Origin: Avena insularis
Taxonomy: Eukaryota > Streptophyta > Magnoliopsida > Poales > Poaceae
Reading direction: 5' to 3'
Assembly (NCBI GenBank): GCA_023614405.1
Contig: CM042693.1
Location: 158,054,731 to 158,118,730, forward strand
Length of the DNA: 64,000 nucleotides
Both the position numbers and the translations under genes were made by a program. A model generated the notes under the pieces. That model had not been told where the DNA came from. It ran no database searches and saw only the letters and a list, made by a program, of their open reading frames with translations. This document shows, piece after piece, positions 35,066 through 47,734 of the stretch (positions are counted from its first letter, which is position 1; the number at the start of each line of letters is the position of its first letter).

Positions 35066-38000
35066 ATGGCCATTTTCACTAACTTGAATTTAAATGTTTT
35101 ACCACTTTTATAAATGACCAATAGGTGTTTTAAAATGTTTATATCCTATTAGAAACCACCTTTCCAAATAAAACAATCTTTTGCATGCTTGCATGCATTG
35201 CTTTGTTTTTATTATTTTATGTGGTGAATTGTTGGAATGCTAGTTTGAATATGTGCTTGCTTGATTGAATTGTAGTGAACTTTGAAGAGTGTGATCATTG
35301 CAAGATCAAGGATTGAATCTATGTTCTATACCAAAAAGGCAAGTGGTGCTTCATACATTTTGTCCTATTATTTTCACTATGCATTAGTGATATTTTGAGT
35401 AGGACTTGCATGGAATTTTCTAAGTATAAACTATGCCTTGAGAAATCCTAGTAGGTGATGCCTTAGTAGAATTTTCCTTAAGTTATTATCCCTACTACTA
35501 TCATGCTTAGCTTAGCTACTAGAAAACAAGGGTGGATTATTCATGCTATGATATTATGCAAAGTCTATGACTTGTGTTTTGTTTAATAAAACAACTATGT
35601 GAATGAATCACCTGGGTGGAATGGAAAGAATGGTTTGTGTTGAGTGGTTACACAGGGCCCCATATTTATGGCCTACTCGAGTGTATCTCACTTGTGGAAA
35701 GCCACCCAGGAACAAAGAGATTTGAGATGTCAAATGTTGAGAAGCTTCAAGTGCAGCCACATGGCATTATGGGCTCTGCCTGGATCGTATAGGTTGCAAT
35801 AACTTAGCCAGATGGACAGTTGGTGGTAGGGGGTGACAGGATGGAACACGTCCATTTGGTCTAAGGGAAGGCTTCTGAAAGATCTTGTCTTGATGCATGT
35901 TGAGTCTTGTGGGGAAAGTGCACCACCTCTCGAGAGATTAAAATCTAAGTACTTATCCCTGTCCCCGGGAATGGACAATTTGAGAATCAAGACATGGAAG
36001 CTATCAAGGATCTCCTCATCCCAATTTCTATAAAAACTTGTGGTTGAACAAGGGTTAAAGGATCACCAATTTCTATTGGTAGATGCCTTGGGTGATTTTT
36101 GACAAACAAAAACTTAGTGTTTTCAACTTGTAAGGAAAACCTTATTTTGAGCAAAGCAAGCCTAAGCTCCACCTAGCCAAATGCATATAGATGATAGATA
36201 CCACTATTATACCATAGTATCACTTGCCAATACAATTCAAACGTATTGACCCTTGTGGCTGTAACTTATTATGTTGCAGGTTTGTTTTATGTTGGTGAAG
36301 TGTGTTGAATAGGATTACAAGTCTACAACCAACATGATTGCATGTGGCACTTTGAAGATGAAGGACTCCATGCTATATAGTTATATCTGCTGCATTGTAA
36401 TGAGATAGCCAAATGAGCTATGTAAGATGTGATGCATTATTTTATTCCTGGTTAAAAGTTGTATTATGACCTTTGTTTCTTGATATTACATATTAAATTG
36501 TGGATGCTTGCTATTGATCCAGGGACTAGCATTGTAAACATAGGGATCTCTACCTTATCAGGTTGGGACCTCTACACCCCAACTTTAGTGGCTAGTGCTA
36601 AGCATAAAACTTGATCACTTTAGATGGGAATACTTGGTGAAGATGATTATGAAATCCTTAGAATGATGAGTCATTCTAATGAAATGTTTTGACATGTGTT
36701 ATGAACACCAGATGATTTAATGATGAAAATGCTGAGGCATGAGCCTTAGCCCCTTTATAAAACTGATGGTTGGGTTCGGATGCGATACCATTCCAATGTT
36801 ACCGTACAACCACAATACCTGAATTTGGGTAGGTCTTGACTTGAAGTTTATATATCTTAGTATGGGTTCCCTTGCGGAAGAGGTTTGAGCTGAGGCTACC
36901 TCGTTATGATTGTCCACTTGTGCAGTTCCCAAGATGACAGATGTTTATGGTTGGGAGGCCAAACTCATAAGGGAGGTGCCTATAGTAGGGTATGTAATTG
37001 AATGGTTAGGATTGATTATCCGCATACTAAGTATGGTGAATCAAGATTGTTCCTGATGGATGTATCGAATGTTGTGGTGAAAGTGTACCACCTCTACAGA
37101 GTTTCAAACTATTCGAATAGCCGCGTCCGCAGTTATGGACAGTTGGAGCGGCCATACTGTTCCGTCGTTAGATGTTTTCAAAATGAATCATGACTTTGAC
37201 TTGACAACAATAGGGTTGTGAACATGAAAATCAAGTTCCCACTTAGGTGTTATCAAAACTTAAAATAGTTTTCTTTACTTCTAAACTCACTTAGAGATAA
37301 ACCTGGCTTTTTGCAAACAAACCTAGAGCTTAGGATTCCTACTTGAACCACTATACTTGTTAGTGATAGTTTGCGAGTACTTAAAGAGTACCAAACTATG
37401 AGTAGGACTACCAGGATGATGGACAGCAGGAAGTCTATGACAACTAGGATCATCTCTCATCGTCAGCATTGCCTGTGACCCTGAAGATGGAGCTTCGACC
37501 ATGCTACCGTTATTATATTATTCCGCTGTGTTGATTGTATTAAGACTGGATCATGAGATCCTTTATTTGTAAGACCTTTATTATGGTTTGTAATGGATGA
37601 TGAACTATGGTACCAATCTGTTATGTCTCACAAAAATGGTAATCCTGGGATTGCGATGTATGGCATAACAGGCATCTAGGATTAAAAATCTGGGTGTTGA
37701 CACTATATAAATACCCCGAGGCAGAAACCCTAAACACCCAATTAGAAATCCACAAAACAGTCTGTAGCCGCCGCCACCAGCTTCCCTAGATCGAGGGGAT
37801 CTGCAGCTCTTCCCGGCAACCTGTCGGAGGGGAGAGATCATCCCGGAGGCCTTCTTCATCACCATGCCAGCCTCCGAAGTGATGCATGGGTAGTTCACCC
37901 TTGGACTATGGGTCCATACAGTAGCTAGATGGTTGTTTCTCTCCTTTGTGCTATAATGTTTAGATCTTGTGAGCTCCGTTCAATACCAAGATCATATATT

Positions 38001-38894
38001 TGTAATCCTACATGTTGTGTTTGCGGGGATCAGATGGATATTGAGATACTATGTCAGATTTATTATTGATTCTATCATGTCTATGTTATTTTTGATCTTG
38101 CATGCTCTCCGTTGCTATTAGATACTTTGGCCATGTAGATGCTTGTAACTCCAAGAGGGAGTATTTATGCTCGATTGTAGGTTCATGCCTCTAGTAATTT
38201 GGGAGAGTGACAAAAACTTCTAAGGTTATAGATGTGCTACTGCTACTAGGGAGAAAACAACAATCCTTTCTCCAAGGGAAATTGTATTGTTTACTTTACA
38301 CACTTTGTTTAATGCAATAATCTGTTGCTTGCAACTTAATACTGGAAGGGGATCGGATTATAACATGAAGGTGAATTAATAGTCATAGATGAAGTTGGAT
38401 TACGGTATGTATCATGTTGTAATGCCCAAACAAATCTCGTTGAGATCAAGATGCCTAGTATATGCATTATTATGCATTCTCAATTTGTTAATTGCCCTGC
38501 TATGATTTGTTCACCCAGCATGTTATTTATCTTATGGAGAACACCTCTAGTGAACTTTGGATCCCGGTCCATTCCTTACCATTGATATACCATCTATTGT
38601 TTACCCTTTTACTGTTTACTTTCTGCAATTATTACAAGCAATTACTATCTTCCACACTATACATTTAATCCTTTATATTCAGCAAACTGGTGAGATTGAC
38701 AACGTCACTGTAAGTTGGGGCAAAGTATTGTGGTTGTGTTGTGCACGTTCCAAGTTGGTAGCAACACCTTGGAGTTGTTTCCTTGCTCCTACTGGTTTGA
38801 TAACCTTGGTTTCATAACTGAGGGAAACTTGCTGTTGTGCTCATCATACCTTCCTCTTGGGGTTCCCAATAAGGTCTACATATCTGAGCCACCA

Positions 38895-41800
38895 GTTACC
38901 TCAAAAAACGCAAAACTTTCAAACCAAACCTACACTTTTCTTGTAGTTCAAATTTGACGTAATTTTGTTAAGTCGGGACAAAGTCATTCAAGTGGTTAGA
39001 GTTAGTTAGGACAAAGTTTCAAAACTCATAAAATTAAATGTAGGAATTGTAAGTTAAATATGTTGGTCCACTTAATATGTCTGGAATCTTGGGTTGTGGC
39101 ATAAAGATCCATATTCTTCAGGCTTTCTTTATGAAAAATAACAATCTCGTCATTACTCAGGAAATTGAGAATGTTCTTTCCTCATAGTTGGAAACTCCAC
39201 GACATTGTTTACTACAAGAACATGCACCAATCTACCTCTAAAAAGACATTTAGTTCAAGAGCAATCTACCTCGCTTACTTGTAGCTCTAGTTTGACCTAA
39301 TTTCGTTAAATCTGCAAGAAGTCAGTGAAGTGTGCGAAGTTAGCTAGGAAGATTGAAAAATGGAATTATATGAGAAACTGTGGTCCACTTTTTGTCATAA
39401 TTGGGAGGGTTGCATTTTCTTCTAACTGTGGTAGGTCCCGTAGGAGCGAAGTGCTACAGTTAACACGGTCGATGGAACTACAAGTTACATCAAGGACCTC
39501 ATAAAAAATGAAAATTACATACAAGTCCATGCATTTAGCAAAAGTTCCCTAGAAATAAGCATTGAAGTGCATTTTCAGGTTTGCGCATACTAGCGTTCAT
39601 TCTACTAAAAAGAAACAGAGTCGACGTACCAAGGCACACATGTGCAGAGCTACACTGTGGATGAGGGAGAGATCAGTCGGGCTGGTGCGCGAGGGGAGAG
39701 GGGTGGAGACATGAGAGACATTGAAGGAGAGATAAAAACACCCTTTTTCATGCATAGGTCCTGAAATTTACTACCAGTAGAGTGTACATAGGAGGCAGGA
39801 GTACCTTGTGTTAGGAACCATCATAACTTTTCTCTTTGCTGATTCCCTCTTATCCTTCCTACGTTTTATTCTCTCTACATGTACAACGCATGAACATAGG
39901 TGAGCATATATCTACTACGAGTAATAAGGGCATACACTTTGTTTTCCATAAGGAAAAAAAGTAGTCATGATAGATTTCCATATACACAGTGGAAGCTATA
40001 CACAAGCTAAACACCTTAAGGGCCACCCTAAGCTCATGGGTAGTCCATAGACATTAAAATATTGATATCTAGTACACATAGCAATAGAAAAAAAATTAAT
40101 CACAATACTATGAGAGGGTATCTCTTACATGTGGGTCCTATCTTATGGACAAGTTTGACTAGATACATTGTGGCGCAATCAACTAGCTTGGTATTAGCAA
40201 GTGGATCCCATATTAAAGATAGGTTTGGCTATATACATAGGTGATTCCCTAAGATCTACCATTTAGATAGTGTCTATACGAGACCATTCGTGAGACCTAC
40301 TAAACTGAAGATGCTAACTTTTGAATAGTAGTTTTACATCTTGGTCATACACTTCCAAGTGGCGCCCATTATTTGCTTTTTTCCTTTAGACACTTGTGCC
40401 TTGTACTCCCCTCGCCACCATGCTAGACTCATTTTTTTGCGAAATTCCACCTATCTATTAATAATGATCAACAACCGTATAAAGAGACCCAAAAGTAAAT
40501 TGCTCTTACACACTGTATTTCCTCAAAAAATTTCATGCATAATCTATTCCCATTCCTCAATTTTCCCCTCTATTTGAGCTATATTTTTTACATACAAGAA
40601 CAATTTGACCTAATTTAAATGTACCATTTTAGCTAGTAATATTGAAAAATCCGTCCAAAAACATGGAAATTGTAAAAAAGCAAGGTCCACTTTGTATAAA
40701 AATTGGGGCGGTGGAATTTTATTTTAACTGACGTGGGTCCCATGGGAGAAGTGATCTTCAATTAACACGGTTGGTGGAAGTATAGGTTGCATCAAGGACC
40801 TTATAGAAAATGAAAAAGACATTCAAGTCCATCACTTGGAAAATTGAGAATGTTCTTTCCTGATAGTTGGAAACTCACATCGATGGCATTGTTTACAAAA
40901 AGATGTACCCATCTACCGGTGAAATGATATTTAATTGGAGAGCAATCTATCGCGCTTACTACTAGCTCAAGTTTGACCTAATTTCATAAAATTGTCAAGA
41001 TGCAAAATCTTAGCAAGAAGTTTAACCTGTTTTCAAAACTTTTAGTGGTGGTTTGTGATATATTAAATGACCCCACGATGGTTACCACCAAAAAAATCAC
41101 AAAACTTTCAAAGCAACCTACAATTTTCTTATAGTTCAAATTTGAGCTAATTTTGATAAATCGACATAAATTCATTCAAGTGGGTAGAGTTAGAAAGGAA
41201 GAAGTTTGAAAACTCATGAAACATGGGAGTCTTAAGTAGTACAACATGTCGGTCCAATATATATGTATGAAATCTTGGCTTGTGGCATATTCAAATACAA
41301 TATTCTTTCGATTTTCTGTACAAAAAGGAACAATCTCGTCATCACTCAGGAAATTGAGAATGTTTTACCCTGATAGTTGTAAAATTGCACCGACGACATT
41401 GTTTACTAAAATAAGATGCACCCATATACCTTTAAAAAGAAATTTAATTCAAGAGCAATCTATCTCGCTTACTCGTACCTTAAGTTTGACCTAATTTCAT
41501 TTAGTTGTCAAGATGAAAAATCTTAAAAATAAGTTGAACCTGTTTTCAAAACTCTCGGTGGTGGTTTGTGATATATTAAATGACCCCCCCGATGGTTACC
41601 TCAAAAAAAATCGCCAAACTTTCAAAACAACCTACAATTTTCCTATAGTTCAAGATTGACCTAATTTCGATAAATCGGCATAAAGTCACTCAAGTGGGCA
41701 GAGTTAGCTAGGCCGAAGTTTGAAAAATCATAAAACATGGGAATCGTAAGTACAACATGTCGGTCCACCATAAATATTTGAAAGGTCTGCTTATGGCATT

Positions 41801-42639
41801 TAGATCCATATTCTTGAGAATTTCTTTAGGGAAAGGAACAATCTCGTCATCACTCGGAAAATTAAGAATTTTCTTTCCTCATAGTTGGAAACTCACATCG
41901 ATGATATTTTTTATTAAAATAAGATGCACCCATCTACCTCGAAAAGAAAATTAGTAATTCAGGAACAATCTATGGCGCTTACTATTAGCTCAAGTTTGAA
42001 TTGTCAACATGCAACCTATGGCGCTTAAATTGTCAACATGAAAAAATTTAGCAAGAAGTTGAACCCGTTTCAAAACTCTCTATGGTGGTTTGTGGTATAT
42101 TAAATGCCCCCCAATGGTTACCCCAAAAATTCGCAAAACTTTTAAACCAAACCTACAATTTTCTTGTAGTTCAAATTTGCACCTCATTTCTATAAGTCGG
42201 CATAAACTTATTCAAGTGGTTAGAGTTAGATTGGATGAATTTTGAAAACTCATAATAATAAATGTAGGATTTGTAAGTGAAATATGTTGGTCCACTTAAT
42301 ATGTCTAGAAGCTTGACTTGTGGCATTCAGATCCATATTCTTCGGACGTTCTTTATGAAAAAGAACAATCTCATCATTACTCAGGAAATTGAGAATGTTC
42401 TTTCCTCATAGTTGGTAATTTCATGGCATTGTTTACTACAATAAGATGCACCCATCTACCTCCGAAAATACATTTAATTCAAGGGCAATCTACCTCGCTT
42501 ACTTGTAGCTCAAGTTTGACCTAATTTTGGTAAATCGGCAAGAAGTCAGTGAAGTGTGCGAAGTTAGCTAGGAATCTTAAAAAATCGAATTGTATAATTG
42601 GGAGGGTTGAATTTTATTCTAACTATGGTAGGTCCCATA
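38895..42639 (+). repeat. Degenerate ~515-bp tandem array, host site of E0 and E4
   Basis: The units carry GATGGTTACC..AAAACTTTC..CCTACAATTTTCTTGTAGTTCAA, then CTCGTCATCACTCAGGAAATTGAGAATG, then CAAGAGCAATCTA.CTCGCTTACT. GATGGTTACC-type starts fall at about 41077, 41591 and 42113 (spacing 514 and 522), with another copy beginning at E0's right flank (38895). Copies differ by indels. The stretch about 39420-40560 is less clearly periodic and holds no gene I can support. The family is unknown to me. Confidence 0.75.
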
Positions 42640-42953
42640 TGTGGCACCCCGGATTTACAGTCCGAGAATACCCGTTATGCATACATTTCACGTCCCCATG
42701 ATCAGTGAGCCGTGAGCATAACCGACTAGTTATCATTACATCATCCCAAAAGTAACGGTTACAAAACTTACAAAGTGGCCATTATGGAAATTACAACCCA
42801 AGTAGCGGAAGTCTTTAGGCGCAGAGCCCATGTCCTGCCTTAACCTACAGGTAACTGAATGGGGAGACGGCCTAGCTCGCCTAGACGTCAGCACCTTCGA
42901 CACTTCTTAACATCTGCAATCTGGCCAAGTAAATAGCCAGGGACAAAGCCGGT

Positions 42954-42972
42954 GAGTACTTTGAATGTACTC
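42954..42972 (-). other. Conserved LTR hairpin (E4 left LTR)
   Basis: GAGTAC-TTTGAAT-GTACTC has a 6-bp stem, 315 bases from the LTR 3' end, next to AGCCAGGGACAAAGCC as in family A. The right-LTR copy (62282-62300) has lost one pair. Confidence 0.55.
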
Positions 42973-43331
42973 GCAAACCACCGAGACAAGGTAATAAGAT
43001 AATGCATATTGGGCTGTGGCGAAATAGCTCTACACTATAGTTGTTTCTAAAAAAGCCTAACATTGGCAGCTCTATATCTTTGTTGAAAAAAAGAGTTTTT
43101 GGAAAATATGCTTCCTTTTAGAAAGTCCGGATATCCCCATATCCTTGTTAAAAGTTTTGAAAACAGTTTTATAGTAAAACCCTTTTTAAACCTCTTCAAC
43201 CATCACCGGTCAAAACTAAAATCTTTCTTATCTTTCCTCGTGACCAAGTCACATCCTTTTTATTCATCTCAACATATCCCAAGGGTACTCCTAGCACTTT
43301 CCATTCTAACCGTCCTTGACTGTGGACACGG

Positions 43332-43359
43332 CTATTCGAATAGATTAGACTCTACAGAG
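43332..43359 (-). other. Conserved LTR palindrome pair (E4 left LTR)
   Basis: CTATTCGAATAG (43332-43343) is followed by CTCTACAGAG (43350-43359). The right LTR has CTATTCAAATAG (62655) and CTCTGCAGAG (62673). Confidence 0.6.
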
Positions 43360-46183
43360 TTTGCGCACTTTACCCACAAGAATCAATACATCCACCGGGA
43401 TACAACCACGGCCCACTACACACGGTAGACGGGGGTTCGGATAATCAAACCTAGCTTTTCATTTGTCCATCCCTAGCAAAGGAGGCTTTTCCTTTTGGGT
43501 TTTTTCTCCCCGGCACGAGTATGTGCCTCAGCGCCATAGTCCTCCCTGCAGCACTTCCGTATACCCAAACCCGTAGCTTGCCAATATACAATTTTCGACT
43601 CCACTTCCTTCCCTACACCTAAAGCATACCGTCCGCGGGAGACCCAATTGTTGCACCGACACTTCCTCCATAGCGGGCGATGGGGGCCCCAGATCCGCAG
43701 ATCTGGAGTAGAGTCCATTCAGGCTTCCAGGGATTTCTCCCGTTAAGAAAGTAAAAGAAGCCCCAGCTAAGGACAACAACTACGAGCTAAGCCCCAGCGA
43801 CTGGGGTAATGTGACTACACGGATAAATTGTTCCGGACATTGGCGTAGAACATACCGTCTCTTTCTCTTACTTGACTTTCTCTTCATCTTCATCATATCT
43901 TCTTTAGTAAAACCTCCACTTGGAAATGATGCCTCTTTCCAAGGGTTTTATTTTGAAAACTTTGTAGTAGGGTAAAACCCAAAGTAGTTTTATCCTTGAA
44001 AACCCGTGGTTTCCAAGAGGGGAGATGCTAAGCATCTTAGCCCCGATAAAAAGGGGTAAAAATGGGTGTCAATAGGGTAGGTGTCTTAATGGACACTCAT
44101 CCATAACTTGGAGGAGCCAAGTTACTCACGCTTTTTATTTGAAACAAACTATGCATTTAAACATGAGATTTATAAACGAGATATAAAACAATAAAAAGGA
44201 GTAGGTTAACATAGGAGTTCAAGAATGGTGGATTTCGACCAGCGGGATGTCCCTTGACTTCTTCTTTAGAATACCAGAAAACCAATAATAACAATAATAA
44301 TAACCCGATGCTTCTTTCTTCTTGGAGTCTCACAAACGGAACTATCGTCGTTATCGAGCATACATGTAAACAAACAACCCACAATCAATACAAGGCATAC
44401 AAGTACCAAACCATATAGTAATCAAAGGATAAATACATATTATACATCAGTAGGATGTTGGAGGTTTGATTGGATTGGATTGGATTGGGAGAAGATTTGA
44501 AAGTATTGGAAAAAGAGATTCCCTTGGATTTAAAGTTTAAGAACTATCTAAGAGAGGAGTTTTTGACCAAGGGCTTGATCTGTATGATACCATTGTATAA
44601 AAATGATACCATCAGATAGGTATTGATAAAATGAATCCAACAAAAGTTGTTTCACTATTTTATCAATTTCCAAAGATTCATAATGGATTTTATAGTGGTT
44701 AAAACTCTAGTTTTAGGAAATAATTCACCAGAACTGTTATGGAGATCGAAAAATTATTTCCTTGGGCGGTTAAGTAGTATTTAGTGGACTAAATCAATAG
44801 GTGTTGGAATCACCTCAAAAAAATTACCATAATTCCCTTGAGAAATTCCCAAAGACAGTACTGGATGAGATCCATCTTTTTCATCATATTTATTCTACAA
44901 AATATTTTGATGTGATTCCAAGGACATAGGTTAGGTGCTGATAATACCTTTATGTTGAAATTGGAATCACCCTTTTTGGGGTTACAGAGATATTGCTATG
45001 AATTTATTGGTTAATAAAAAATACATAGAATAGTTTAATTCACCAAAATTCAACAAGGGCTTATAAAATTATGGGCTACTGGATTATTTAAGATGTTGAT
45101 ATATATGTCTACAAGGAGTAGGAATTAGGTCAAAGCCTCGTTTGGTTTGACCTAGAGAAATTTATAAATTCAGAAAAGGCTTGATTTTGATATTTTTGCT
45201 AACTGCAATCTAAGAAGAAAATGGGTGTGGGGCCAGTTGGACATGCAAGGTATGGATTATACCTTCCAGTACAAATTGGTTTCAGGTCATTTGGATTAGC
45301 AAAACTCTTTGGAGAAAATTATTAGTGAACTGGACATATCCTAGTAGATGATTTATCATATTTATTCTAAACATCATTTTGGTCCAGCACTAAGTCTACA
45401 TGTTTGTAAAGACATACAGGGACCTGGGAAAAATAGTGTCTGGACAGTTAAAGGTGTTTTTTATTTTTATTTGGATTTAAACCAATCTGCAAACACCAGA
45501 TCAGGAAAGAAAATTAAAAAGGCAAAAGGACAGGCGGGCTACTGGGCTAGATCTGAAACAGATGGGCCATGGAGGAGGGGATTCGGCCCTACTGGGGCAT
45601 GGTTGCGCGCGGGCGTCGGGATTTGAATCCCTGGCAACCGGGGCCCAGCGGTCAGTGACCCCGGGGCAGCGAAGGGGTATGGGGGCCTGTGAGCCGTTGG
45701 ATTAGAAGGGGATCGGACAGCCACGACGCCCTCTTCAACCTCGCGCAGGGAGCGGTGGCAAAAACCCTAGCAGGCGGCGGGAGCATGCAGGAAGGCTCAC
45801 CTAGGGGCGGAGAGGACGCGGTCGGCGATAGCGGTCCTAACGGTGGGCGGAAGAGGCCACTTCGGTGCCAGGAGGAGGCTCGCACAAGGGTGGCCGAAGG
45901 GAGCTCGCCGAAGCTCATCGGTGCGGCTCCAGGGGCGGCTGCATGTCAACAAAAAGGCTAGGGTTAGCACCGGGAGGGAAAGGGAAAGCCCGGAGAGTGA
46001 CATGAAAAGTCAGAGGGGAAAGGGGGAAGAGGCTACGCTCGACTTTTGCTCGAGGCCGGAGCTTTCTCTTGTCTCTTCTTTTCGACAGAGCAGAGCGAGG
46101 GAGAGGGGGTGGAGCTCTGAAGGGGTAAGAGGGAGGGAGAGGGAGCAAATGGGAGGCAAATGGAGGTGCTGGGGGTGGCCTGG

Positions 46184-46192
46184 GGTATTTAA
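46184..46192 (-). promoter_or_regulatory. Possible TATA box of E4 LTR
   Basis: TTAAATACC on the minus strand is followed by GC-rich leader, in the place where family-A LTRs have TATAAAAGG. A telobox-like AACCCTAG lies downstream at 45763-45770. Confidence 0.4.
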
Positions 46193-46372
46193 CCCATGGA
46201 GGGAGTGGTGTTTGATGGACTATGTCCATGGGGAGCTTGGAGGGAGAGATGGCCAGGGATTGGCTCCTTGGGGTGGTGGAGTGGTCGTGTGGGGCCAGTA
46301 TATTGACCAGGGAATGTTGGAGTGTGGATATTTTGGCTGGGCAAAGGATTGTGGCCACACATATTTATTTCC

Positions 46373-46648
46373 GAGTAAAATACACCGGAGGTCCCAAAAT
46401 TTTGGACCGAACTGTATGCAGGTCATAAAAGTTTCAAGTTGTGCAGCACAGGTCCTAATTCTCAGATCCATGTGTACTGTAGTCGGGGCTATAGCAGAGA
46501 ATTAGGACCTGCAGTGCAAAACTAACTGAGAATTAGGACCTTCCGTGCACAACTAACTGAGATTTAGGACCTCGGTACACATATTGAAACTTTTAGGACC
46601 TGCATACGGTTTCGTCCAAACTTTTAGGACCTCCGGTGCATTTTACTC
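46373..46648. mobile_element. Mutator-type MITE, 276 bp, with 9-bp target duplication
   Basis: TSD TTTATTTCC lies at 46364-46372 and 46649-46657. The terminal inverted repeats begin GAGTAAAAT(A/G)CACCGGAGG and remain alignable for about 65 bases, including TATGCAGGTC and AAAAGTTTCAA. The centre carries repeated AATTAGGACCT/GATTTAGGACCT units. A 9-bp duplication and long inverted repeats starting with G fit Mutator-derived MITEs. Confidence 0.9.
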
Positions 46649-47337
46649 TTTATTTCCTCTCTTTAGAGCAAAAGGGACAACAAGGGGAAGGTGAGCTACA
46701 GTAGCTAGGGCTACAGTAGGGGGGTGTGTGCTGCTAAGGAGGGGTGCTTGACAAGTTTGGAGATGGTTTGGTTTTGATTTAGCTCAAGTGTGATTTTTTT
46801 GGAAAATGTTGGTGAAGATGGTGCTTGTGAAGGAAGTCCAATAAATTTCATTGGGCAAGGTGTGTAAATGGTACTGGTGGATAGAGAAGGTCAAATAATC
46901 TCTTCAAGATTTAAAAGGGATTTTTCTAAATATTATAACCCCATTTAAATGCACTAATTCAAAAAGTGCAGAAGTAGATTATGGAAGCTAGGGTAATATT
47001 TTTAAATTAGCCAAGGTTGGTTTTTGATGTGATATGGTACTAAATACCATAACACACATTGGAGAATTTTATTGGGATTTATTGAGGTGGGAGAGTATTT
47101 CTAGGGAATTATTTCTTATTTGTGCCATTTAAGATAAAGGGAAAAATAAATAATAAAGAATCCCAAAAATATTTATTTTTGAGTTGGAAAGATGGGATAT
47201 GACAAATAGGCATCAAATGTGCCTTGAGTTGGCAAGGTGATTTGGAGAAAAATAAACTTGCCTTTAAAAAGAGGGTTTTGAGGATTTTGTATGATAATGA
47301 ATTTAAATAGTTTTAGGCTCCAAATAATTATGAAGTC

Positions 47338-47734
47338 CAACAATTTAATGTTGTGGTTCCAAAAGATAGAGAGATCATGATAGAAAGGAATCTCTCAAAG
47401 AAACAAGACCAAAAGGCACCTAAGTTTTGAGGGAAACAAGAATTCACAACACACACAACTCTAGAGAACTCAACACTAGGTCAACTGGTTGAGAAACGAC
47501 ATGCCCAAAAGGCACCTAAGTTTTGCAAGATAAGAAGAGATATAATTTTTTTCCAAAATCAACAACAGATAAGATGACCCAGAGTAAGAGCGAAACTGGA
47601 TAAGGAGAAAAGAAGCATACTAGAGTTTTCGCAAATACTTTTCAGCTTTTTAAGATAGTTTTCACAAACGGTATACTCAACATCGAACAATAGCAAGGTT
47701 TTCCTACGGTCGGTACTGCTCTGATACCAAAAAC
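47338..47734 (-). other. Second, partial copy of E5 interior with primer site
   Basis: It matches 54107-54484. The primer site reads GCTCTGATACCA on the plus strand at 47718-47729, a perfect initiator-Met match; the right copy at 54468-54479 has one mismatch. The match begins at GAAG(A)TCCAACAATTT, where 4 bases are shared at the junction. Confidence 0.8.

Larger units (their letters stand above)
29398..36576 (+). mobile_element. E3: LTR-like unit (probable solo LTR of another long-LTR family) with internal insertion
   Basis: It starts TGTCACATCCC and ends CTCTACA, flanked by CCCCA at 29393-29397 and 36577-36581. The opening resembles the other chromovirus LTRs here (TGTAACATCCC, TGTAACACCCC), and the layout is the same: AT-rich first part, GC-rich middle, AT-rich last part. 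I found no second copy of either end and no coding domain inside. It is therefore best read as a solo LTR of about 4.7 kb containing a ~2.45-kb insertion at 31027-33478. Open frames at 30956-31444 and 33637-34226 lie in its GC-rich part. Confidence 0.7.
26610..37702 (+). mobile_element. S2: family-A solo LTR, inverted relative to E1, split by E3
   Basis: It starts TGTAACATTCC (26610) and ends GGGTGTTGACA (37702), with TSD CTATA at 26605-26609 and 37703-37707. The two halves (26610-29397 and 36582-37702) total about 3.9 kb and match E1's LTR in reverse orientation. No primer site, tract or coding region is present, so it is a solo LTR. It is more diverged from the E1 LTRs than they are from each other. 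Confidence 0.9.
5364..38894 (+). mobile_element. E0: non-autonomous Athila-type gypsy element, heavily nested
   Basis: Plus-strand order is 5' LTR (5364-6643, first ~280 bases displaced by the minus-strand element), primer site (6654), 166-aa ORF (6971), non-coding interior with a 57-bp repeat, E1 insertion (9234-25128), rest of interior (25134-26240), then 3' LTR (26241-38894, itself split). Removing insertions leaves about 3.7 kb of interior and LTRs of about 1.55 kb. No gag, protease, reverse transcriptase or integrase is visible, so mobilisation would have depended on a relative such as the gag-bearing element at 1903-5363. The right target duplication is probably GTTAC at 38895-38899; the left flank is outside the window. 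LTR and interior style match the Triticeae Fatima/Sabrina/WHAM-like group from memory; the exact family is not settled. Confidence 0.85.
26241..38894 (+). repeat. 3' LTR of E0, split by an inverted family-A solo LTR
   Basis: Part one is 26241-26609 and part two is 37708-38894, ending GAGCCACCA. Without the insertion the LTR is about 1556 bp. The TATA box TATATAAAT is at 37704-37712, directly at the insertion junction. AAACCCTAA follows at 37725-37733. Confidence 0.9.

Noticed and set aside
29398..36576. E3 as a complete LTR retrotransposon
   Set aside because: No second copy of the terminal sequence, no primer site or polypurine tract, and no coding domain; a solo LTR with an insertion fits better.
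37002..37193. 63-codon ORF in S2 similar to frames at 9793-10077 and 21498-21782
   Set aside because: The similarity comes from the same LTR segment with the conserved palindromes. Frame length and stops differ between copies, so nucleotide-level conservation explains it better than a peptide.
45843..46505. 220-codon plus-strand ORF (with a 147-codon frame opposite)
   Set aside because: It lies in the GC-rich leader of the E4 LTR, runs into the Mutator MITE, has no domain, and both strands are open, as expected from high GC.
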